Assembly: GCA_002705125.1 (NCBI GenBank)
Contig: PAHQ01000106.1
Span: forward strand, 11,901 to 24,171
DNA from: Verrucomicrobiales bacterium
GTDB lineage: Bacteria > Verrucomicrobiota > Verrucomicrobiia > Verrucomicrobiales > DEV007
Reading direction: 5' to 3'
DNA: 12,271 bases
The notes beneath the pieces are model-generated. The model saw nothing but the letters and a program-made list of their open reading frames with translations. It made no database searches and was not told the DNA's origin. Position 1 is the stretch's first letter; every line of letters starts with the position of its first letter. The translations under genes were made by a program, and so were the position numbers. Below are positions 7,057 to 12,271 of this stretch, piece after piece.

Positions 7057-8177
7057 TGAGCTATGGACACCCTCTGTCCGGTTTTGGCAGATAAGTTTCC
7101 GGCATCGAGTACTCGCATGCAATTGACCCCATCTTGAAAGTTTGGAGTAATTGAGTTGTTAGCAACTATTGAATTGATGAAGTCTGCAGCTGAATGTACA
7201 AAAGTGTGTTCGTACCCAATGATGTGCCCTGGTGGCCACCAGTTTTTTACGTAATCATGATTAGGTTCTGTTACGATGATTTTTCTAAAGCCTTGTTCTT
7301 GAGAAGGTTCATTACTAGAGAAATACTCAAGCTCATTCATTTTTTCGAGGTCAAATACTATACTTCCTTCAGAGCCATTGATTTCAAAATAATTTCTATT
7401 TTTTCTCCCGCTTGCATAGCGAGTGCACTCGAAAGAGCCTACCGCGCCATTATCAAACTCAACACTCATTATTGAAGCGTCATCAACATTGATTGGTTGT
7501 TTGGTATTATTTGAATTTCTTCGCTCTTTTACAAAATGAGCCTGGAGGCATGAAATAGATGAAATATTTCCGACTAGATGATGAGCCAGATCTATGCAAT
7601 GAGACCCAAGGTCGATATGTGGACCTCCGCCAGAAAGCTCATGGTCAAGCTGCCATCCCATTTGGGTATCAGGATTTGCTAACCAGTCTTGTTGATAAGA
7701 ACTACGTAAATGATAAATCCTCCCCAGTTTTCCCTCTGATATCATTTTTTTGGCTAGGACTATCGCGGGGCACCGCCTGTAGTTGTGGTTTAAATAGTGA
7801 ATGATGTTGGCTGACTGTGCAGCCTCTAACATTGATTCAGCTTGTTGTAAATTAAGGGCGAATGGTTTTTCGCAAAAAATATGTTTGCCGCACTTAGCCG
7901 CTTTAATTGCCATCTCATGGTGTAGGTGAGTTGGTGTTGCTATATCTATAATATCAATATCCTCACGTTCAAAAACGGATTCCCAGTCAGTACTAATTTC
8001 TTCCCAAGACCAATTATCAGCAAATTTTCTTAATTCTTGCTTGTCTCTTCCGCAAGCAACCTTAAGAACAGGTTCTGCTTCTAAAGTAAAAAATTTTGGT
8101 GCCTGTTTCCAACCATTAGAATGCGCTCTTCCCATGAAACGATGGCCAATAATTGCGACGTTAAGTTTTTTATTCAT
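7053..8177 (-). CDS. Gfo/Idh/MocA family oxidoreductase
   Basis: This is a 374-residue cytosolic NAD(P)-dependent dehydrogenase of the family that oxidises or reduces sugars, inositols and their derivatives. The N-terminal Rossmann fold begins VAIIGHRFMGRAH (residues 7-19), with the glycine-rich loop slightly altered (GHRFMG). ATPTHLHHEMA (80-90) and CEKPFALN, with catalytic-site K104, are hallmarks. The C-terminal domain carries GGGPHIDLGSHCIDLAHHL, the usual substrate-site Asp/His segment. Length is normal, and there is no signal peptide. It is the last gene of the minus-strand run, 9 bp after the protease gene. Its stop overlaps the stop of the convergent amidohydrolase by 3 bp (7053-7055 against 7054-7056). 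With a DUF1080 protein in the same operon, a role in 3-keto-sugar metabolism is a reasonable inference; the substrate cannot be read from sequence. Confidence 0.93.
   Translation of the reverse strand: MNKKLNVAIIGHRFMGRAHSNGWKQAPKFFTLEAEPVLKVACGRDKQELRKFADNWSWEEISTDWESVFEREDIDIIDIATPTHLHHEMAIKAAKCGKHIFCEKPFALNLQQAESMLEAAQSANIIHYLNHNYRRCPAIVLAKKMISEGKLGRIYHLRSSYQQDWLANPDTQMGWQLDHELSGGGPHIDLGSHCIDLAHHLVGNISSISCLQAHFVKERRNSNNTKQPINVDDASIMSVEFDNGAVGSFECTRYASGRKNRNYFEINGSEGSIVFDLEKMNELEYFSSNEPSQEQGFRKIIVTEPNHDYVKNWWPPGHIIGYEHTFVHSAADFINSIVANNSITPNFQDGVNCMRVLDAGNLSAKTGQRVSIAH
7064..7080 (+). terminator. Possible weak terminator after the amidohydrolase pair
   Basis: GGACA (7065-7069) pairs with TGTCC (7075-7079) around a CCCTC loop, extended by one T-G pair, and is followed by GTTTT. 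It lies 8 bp past the plus-strand stop and inside the 3' end of the opposite gene. The T-run is short, so it is tentative. Confidence 0.3.
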
Positions 8178-8186
8178 TGATTTGGT

Positions 8187-9629
8187 TTATTTTTTTGAAA
8201 AAAAGACATCTTCCGGGATGGGTTGCATTTTTATTCCTGGTCCTTCATAACGTAACTCGAGTTTTTGATCTCCGCTATTTTCGAAAAAAGTGACTCTGAT
8301 TGGGAACGTTCCTTTTGGTAATCTAATCCTACCTTCAAGGGCCATAAATGAATGTAATCCATCATTATTAATCAACAGTTTATCACCTATTATGAATTGG
8401 CTTCCATCATCAGATGATAAACTAAATGTGTAAAAACCTTCATTTTTAATTTTAAGATAGCCATCAAAGCCTAGTGCGTACTGATCGACGATTTCTAGGT
8501 TTTCGATTTTGGCGGAAGGTACTTTAACTGTACCGCTATCAATGGGAGTCAGCGAAGAGAATTCAGGGAGCTTGCTCCATTCTCCTTTAAAAAGTTTGTA
8601 GGTCAGCCCTTTGTCTAGTTCTTGTTGGGGAATAGGTTTAATTAATTCCAATTCACCAATTGTAATATCTATATTTAAGGTCTCTGTTTTGCGTAAGACT
8701 TCTAGAGTAATTTGTTGCTTAGGTCTAAATCCAATAATCTCAAATTGAAAATCAAAGGGATCAGAAATTTTGATCCCATTAATTGATTTAATTTCATCAC
8801 CAGGAATAATTCCTGAAAATTGAGCAGGAGACTTGTCAGTAATTGACTTAACTTTTGCCGTTTTTGCATACATGTCTACTTCGATCCCAAGCCAGTATCC
8901 ATATCTTAATTCTGGAGATAATAGCGTTGGTAGCACTTCACGGACTCTGTCCATTGCTATCGCAAAATTGATGTTTTCTGAACCCATTTGTTTTGAGGTT
9001 ATGGTTCCAATTTGCTGGCCTAATGCATTTATTAATGGGCCTCCAGAGTTGCCTCCGCTAACAGCAGCACTTGTTTGAATCATCCAAGGAAGAAAAGCAG
9101 CGCCAGTTGAAGTTGAACGATTTAAGCCGCTGATAATTCCTTTTGATATTGAATGATTTAGTCCTCCAGGATTACCTATAGTGATTACTGGTTCTCCTAA
9201 AAGTAGATCGTTACTCCTGCCTATAGGAATTTTTGGAAGTTTTTTTTCTGAGTCTATCTTTATTATAGCAAGATCTTCGGATTTCATCGTGGCGATGACT
9301 TCGAAGTTTTTTGGTGAATCACCGTAAAGTGTTGCATTTCCTTGAATTATCTCACTGACAACATGCTCATTTGTTAGAAGATAACCAGCTTCATGAATGA
9401 CGGAAGCACTGCCGGCTTGTATGTTGTAGATGCCCTTTGTTCCTGACTCCTTAAATGTTTGAATGGCTGCTACTGATGGCAGGGATTTGTTTATGATTTG
9501 AACAGTTTTTGTTCGCCTTTCAATTGGTATTGAGGTGTCTTCGGCATGAGAGTGTGGGCCAGAGAAAAGAATCAATATCGAAACAAAAATCGTAAGGTTG
9601 AGGTTAAGAGTGTATGAAATAATTTGCAT
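8187..9629 (-). CDS. HtrA/DegP-like serine protease with PDZ domain and C-terminal PA14 domain
   Basis: This 480-residue exported protein has an N-terminal hydrophobic segment (about 8-23) with likely cleavage after HSHA. A trypsin-like protease domain (about 40-238) follows, with the complete triad: H89 in TNEHVV, D119 in SEDLAII and S195 in SGGNSGGPL. A PDZ domain (about 245-332) contains SPAQFSGIIPGDEIKSING. The last part (about 345-478) is a PA14-type beta domain, recognised by GFYTFSLSSDDGSQFIIG and LRYEGPG. HtrA proteases normally end in one or two PDZ domains; here PA14, often carbohydrate-binding, replaces the second. A periplasmic or surface protease tethered to glycan or glycoprotein is inferred. 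It lies between the sulfatase (38 bp upstream) and the oxidoreductase (9 bp downstream), within the same transcription unit. Confidence 0.9.
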   Translation of the reverse strand: MQIISYTLNLNLTIFVSILILFSGPHSHAEDTSIPIERRTKTVQIINKSLPSVAAIQTFKESGTKGIYNIQAGSASVIHEAGYLLTNEHVVSEIIQGNATLYGDSPKNFEVIATMKSEDLAIIKIDSEKKLPKIPIGRSNDLLLGEPVITIGNPGGLNHSISKGIISGLNRSTSTGAAFLPWMIQTSAAVSGGNSGGPLINALGQQIGTITSKQMGSENINFAIAMDRVREVLPTLLSPELRYGYWLGIEVDMYAKTAKVKSITDKSPAQFSGIIPGDEIKSINGIKISDPFDFQFEIIGFRPKQQITLEVLRKTETLNIDITIGELELIKPIPQQELDKGLTYKLFKGEWSKLPEFSSLTPIDSGTVKVPSAKIENLEIVDQYALGFDGYLKIKNEGFYTFSLSSDDGSQFIIGDKLLINNDGLHSFMALEGRIRLPKGTFPIRVTFFENSGDQKLELRYEGPGIKMQPIPEDVFFSKK

Positions 9630-9667
9630 CTAATTCTCTATTAGTACTCACAAATCGAAGGCGATAA

Positions 9668-11089
9668 TTAATTGTTTGTTCTACCAAATTCAATAATTGC
9701 TCGGCGTTCAGCTTCAGCATCATAATCAGGGTTTTTTTTCATTGGGACCGCAGCTGCTGTCTTTTTTCTCCATATATCCAGATGTGTTTTTAGTGACTTG
9801 GCAATCTCTGGTCTACGTTTTGATAAATTGTTCTTTTCTCCTATGTCTTCGTTAAGATCAAAGAGCTCGACGTTATTATTTTCAAAATATTCTATCAGCT
9901 TCCATCTTCCTTTTCTTATTACACTACAAGGTCGAGCTCTAAATAGTGGGTCTGGCTGTTCGTCTGCCCTTTGATAACTTTGAAGGTATGCTGGGAAATG
10001 CCAGTATAGCGCTCTATCCTTTATTTTATTACCTTTCAGTAAGGGGACGATACTTACTCCGTCGCCTTTATGATTCTCATAATTTTGGCCTATTATCATT
10101 TCACATATAGTAGGATAAATATCAACACCAGTGATGGGGGTTGAACAATGAGTGTCAGAGGCTACGACATTTGGCCAATTCACAAAGAATGGAACCCTGA
10201 TACCACCTTCATAATATGTTCCCTTGTACCCTTTTAGTGGATGCATGGATGTAGCTGGCCCATAACCTCCATTATCAGAGTAGAAAATAATAATTGTATT
10301 TTCTTTAATTTTTAATTCATTCAGTGTGCTTATAATTTTACCAACTCCATCGTCAACAGCCTTGATCATGCCAGCCATAATTATATGATTATGTAAACTG
10401 CCCGCCGCTTTATTTTTAAATTTATTTATGTCTTTCGTTTTGGCTTGTAAGGGAGTGTGGACAGCGAAATGACTGAGATAAGTTAGCCAAGGTTTATTGG
10501 AATTTTTTCTGATGAATTTAATGGTTTCATTTGTTAGCGAATCAGTTAGATATTCATTTTCACCCACCTGTTCAAGTCCAGGAACCTTTCCATGTGGAGG
10601 GAAGTATCCTTTCGGTGGGCTTCCAGATTGAGAGCCTGATATATTTATGTCAAAACCATGATCTTTTGGGTCTTTACCAAGGTGCCATTTTCCAATAGAG
10701 GCTGTCTTGTAGCCAGATTCCTGGGCAAATTTTGACCAAGTCTTGACGCCTGGACTCAAGGAAGATTTTCCAGAAATATGTTCAAGTTTTCTGAATTTTG
10801 TTTTCCCTCTAGGTTTAGTTCCTACATTATATATTTGGTGCCTAGGAGAATAGGTTCCGGTGATCATTGAGGCTCGAGAGGGAGCACAATTTGCTGCTGC
10901 AGCATAGGCATTACTAAAGGCCATTCCGCCTTTTGCCAGTTTATCTATGTTTGGAGTTTCATAGAAATCTGAGCCTGAGTAACTTGTGTCTCGCCAACCG
11001 AAATCATCCAAATAAATAAAGAGTATATTTGGTTTGATTGCTTCGGAGGCGCTTATCAATAGGAGTAAGATAAGTGGCGCCCAACGCAT
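9668..11089 (-). CDS. Formylglycine-dependent sulfatase (arylsulfatase family, S1 type)
   Basis: This 473-residue exported enzyme hydrolyses sulfate esters, in this kind of bacterium usually from algal or animal polysaccharides. A signal peptide (MRWAPLILLLLISASEA) precedes PNILFIYLDD, whose D28 and D29 bind calcium. The signature CAPSRASMITG begins at C68, the cysteine converted to formylglycine in the C-x-P-S-R class, so a formylglycine-generating enzyme is needed elsewhere in the genome. GKWHLG gives K134 and H136, and YSDNGG gives metal-binding D272 and N273. Length is normal and no key residue is missing. It starts 14 bp after the DUF1080 gene and is followed 38 bp later by the protease gene. 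The substrate sugar cannot be told from sequence, and I do not assign a subfamily. Confidence 0.95.
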   Translation of the reverse strand: MRWAPLILLLLISASEAIKPNILFIYLDDFGWRDTSYSGSDFYETPNIDKLAKGGMAFSNAYAAAANCAPSRASMITGTYSPRHQIYNVGTKPRGKTKFRKLEHISGKSSLSPGVKTWSKFAQESGYKTASIGKWHLGKDPKDHGFDINISGSQSGSPPKGYFPPHGKVPGLEQVGENEYLTDSLTNETIKFIRKNSNKPWLTYLSHFAVHTPLQAKTKDINKFKNKAAGSLHNHIIMAGMIKAVDDGVGKIISTLNELKIKENTIIIFYSDNGGYGPATSMHPLKGYKGTYYEGGIRVPFFVNWPNVVASDTHCSTPITGVDIYPTICEMIIGQNYENHKGDGVSIVPLLKGNKIKDRALYWHFPAYLQSYQRADEQPDPLFRARPCSVIRKGRWKLIEYFENNNVELFDLNEDIGEKNNLSKRRPEIAKSLKTHLDIWRKKTAAAVPMKKNPDYDAEAERRAIIEFGRTNN

Positions 11090-11103
11090 ATTTCAGTCTT
11101 TTA

Positions 11104-11916
11104 TTATAGTTCCTTAATTTTTATATTTCTCCATTGAACTGTGAAAGGTCCATCATTACCGCCAATTCCATGAACCTGTAATCCAATGAGTCCTTTAGGG
11201 TGAGTCTTATAGATTTCTTCATCAGTTAGATCTTCAATCATTTGGCCGTTTATCCATGTTTTTATATTATTCCCTTTGGCTAGTATTCTATATTGGTTCC
11301 ACTTCCCATCTTTGAAGTGTTTGTGAGGCTTTAATCTTTCCTTAGGTGTCAACCAGCCTCGACCTGTTGCTTCTCCATACACGTAACCCGCTTCAGCTCC
11401 CTTATTTCCACTAGCTTCAATTTCAACCTGAGGGCCGTTAACTCTTCCTCCGTATTTTCCAGACGGATTTTTTAACTTTGAGCGAATTTGTACTCCGGAA
11501 TTCAGTCTGTTGTGACATTTAACCTCAAAGACTAAATCGAAGTCTCCATATTCTTTTTCTGTGCATAAGAAAGTGTTTCCACTTCCTTTGGCAGTAGTGC
11601 CGAGAATCGTGCCATCTTTTATTTCATAAGTTGCATAACCGCTCTTAATTGACCAACCGTCTAGGGTCAGCTTATTTCCTCCAAAAAGAATTATATGTTC
11701 ATTTTTTTCGTCTTTTTTAAGATTGCTTTTGATCCAATTTGCGAGCGTTGAGCTGCCTTGACCGTAGCCACCAGGTAATGGACGAAGATCTCTTGTTTGG
11801 ATTGCTGGAGGTTCACCCCAGTGCGCAGGGAATTCTTTACCGTTAGGGCCTTTAGCTGCCCATGAGTATGAAATTAGAAGAATTAGGCCGAACAATGGTA
11901 GAATTTGTTTTGTCAT
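11104..11916 (-). CDS. Exported DUF1080 protein (3-keto-disaccharide hydrolase domain)
   Basis: This 270-residue protein has a signal peptide (MTKQILPLFGLILLISYSWA) and a DUF1080 jelly-roll domain (about 75-270). Family landmarks are LFGGNKLTLDGW (77-88), FDLVFEVKCHNRLNSGVQIRS, GPQVEIEA, WNQYRI, IKTWINGQ and GLIGLQVHG. Members are now named 3-keto-disaccharide hydrolases and act with 3-dehydrogenation of sugars, which fits the Gfo/Idh/MocA gene at the other end of the run. An extra N-terminal part (about 22-72), with AHWGEPPAIQTRDLRPLPGG, precedes the domain and is not part of DUF1080 as I know it. It is the first gene of the four-gene run, so its upstream gap should hold the operon promoter. 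Confidence 0.92.
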   Translation of the reverse strand: MTKQILPLFGLILLISYSWAAKGPNGKEFPAHWGEPPAIQTRDLRPLPGGYGQGSSTLANWIKSNLKKDEKNEHIILFGGNKLTLDGWSIKSGYATYEIKDGTILGTTAKGSGNTFLCTEKEYGDFDLVFEVKCHNRLNSGVQIRSKLKNPSGKYGGRVNGPQVEIEASGNKGAEAGYVYGEATGRGWLTPKERLKPHKHFKDGKWNQYRILAKGNNIKTWINGQMIEDLTDEEIYKTHPKGLIGLQVHGIGGNDGPFTVQWRNIKIKEL

Positions 11917-12016
11917 TAGAATTTTATTATCGGTTATATTTTTAACAGGATAAACTATAACTATGCTTGCGGTCTATTCATAAAAGGCGTTTAAATGATT
12001 AAATTATTAAATAAAT
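11917..12016. promoter_or_regulatory. Divergent promoter region, no convincing boxes
   Basis: This 100-bp gap separates the start of the four-gene minus operon from the acidic protein gene on the plus strand and should contain both promoters. For the plus gene, TTGCGG (11967-11972) and TTTAAA (11990-11995) have a 17-bp spacer but match consensus poorly. I found no persuasive minus-strand pair and no Shine-Dalgarno site for either gene. Confidence 0.25.
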
Positions 12017-12271
12017 ATGCCCAAACGGTCATCTGAAGAAGATATTAAGGAGGAAGGAAATCTGAATTTTAATTTTGGTTCAGAAAAAAAAGATATTGAT
12101 GAAAAGGAAGAGAGTGTCATCAATAGCGCTAATGATGAAGGTCTTGATAGTGTTAAGATTTATAGAGGAAGTGATAGAACATTCGGTCAATTGATTGAGG
12201 AAGAGGAAGAGGAAGAGGAAGAGGAAGAGGAAGAGGAAGAGGAAGAGGAAGAGGAAGAGGAAGAGGAAGAG
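12017..12271 (+). CDS. Acidic protein with polyglutamate tract, 3' end outside window
   Basis: ATG at 12017 opens 85 codons that run off the window with no stop. The protein begins MPKRSSEEDIKEEGNLNF and has a charged, Glu/Asp/Ser/Asn-rich first 60 residues including SVKIYRGSDRTFGQLI. From residue 61 it is pure glutamate to the edge (25 residues), encoded by alternating GAG and GAA. I recognise no family; the visible part looks disordered, and the SVKIYRGSDRTFGQLI segment is the only one that could be a conserved element. Its charged N-terminal style recalls the protein at 1000-1932. It is divergent from the DUF1080 operon. Confidence 0.65.
   Translation, partial: MPKRSSEEDIKEEGNLNFNFGSEKKDIDEKEESVINSANDEGLDSVKIYRGSDRTFGQLIEEEEEEEEEEEEEEEEEEEEEEEEE
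12197..12271 (+). repeat. Perfect (GAGGAA)n hexanucleotide repeat reaching the window edge
   Basis: Twelve and a half uninterrupted copies of GAGGAA (75 bp) lie in frame in the acidic protein gene, encoding only Glu. The tract continues to the last base, so its true length is unknown. Perfect repeats like this change length by slippage and often stop assemblies. Confidence 0.95.

Noticed and set aside
7194..7475. Plus-strand ORF opposite the oxidoreductase (also 7559-7804 and 8041-8250)
   Set aside because: These are antisense shadows of a well-supported Gfo/Idh/MocA gene.
11995..12036. Short ORF starting at ATG 11995 upstream of the acidic protein
   Set aside because: Thirteen codons ending in TGA, out of frame with the gene at 12017; no sign of a leader peptide with regulatory codons or attenuator hairpin.
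1..12271. tRNA, rRNA, CRISPR arrays, insertion sequences or attachment sites
   Set aside because: I saw no cloverleaf-like sequence, spaced repeats, transposase or terminal inverted repeats; intergenic gaps are all under about 130 bp.

Overview
The window is AT-rich and densely coded, and looks like an accessory-metabolism region of a bacterium of the Planctomycetes-Verrucomicrobia-Chlamydiae group, most likely a marine Verrucomicrobiota. The case is compositional: a formylglycine sulfatase, a DUF1080 (3-keto-disaccharide hydrolase type) protein, a Gfo/Idh/MocA oxidoreductase, a PA14-fused protease and exported tandem amidohydrolases sit together. There are also almost no Shine-Dalgarno sites, and all nine genes whose ends are visible stop with TAA. 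This is inferred from gene content; no phylogenetic marker is present.

Layout. (1) Bases 1-1932, plus strand: the 3' part of a chitosanase-like (GH75-type) gene, then a Q/P/Y-rich protein with one membrane segment. (2) Bases 1963-2496, minus strand: an exported peroxiredoxin of the BCP/PrxQ type. Its peroxidatic cysteine codon is an in-frame TGA, followed at once by a hairpin with the geometry of a bacterial SECIS element. I read it as one intact selenoprotein gene, not two ORFs or a pseudogene. (3) Bases 2623-7056, plus strand: two adjacent exported amidohydrolase-superfamily genes. The first holds two amidohydrolase modules, of which only the second keeps the metal ligands; the product of the second gene has also lost them. 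(4) Bases 11916-7053, minus strand: a tight four-gene run of DUF1080 protein, sulfatase, HtrA-like protease with PDZ and PA14 domains, and Gfo/Idh/MocA dehydrogenase (gaps 14, 38 and 9 bp). Its end overlaps the end of the amidohydrolase pair by 3 bp. (5) From 12017, plus strand: the start of a very acidic protein that runs off the window inside a perfect GAGGAA repeat (25 glutamates in a row).

How they may work together. The four-gene run looks like an exported module for sulfated or modified glycans: the sulfatase removes sulfate, the DUF1080 protein and the dehydrogenase handle oxidised sugar intermediates, and the PA14 protease may act at the envelope on glycan-bound protein. The chitosanase-like gene fits the same theme. 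The amidohydrolase pair probably hydrolyses a small exported amide or peptide-like substrate that I cannot name. The most notable item is the selenocysteine peroxiredoxin; its Sec machinery (selA, selB, selC, selD) is not in the window and must be elsewhere in the genome for the reading to hold.
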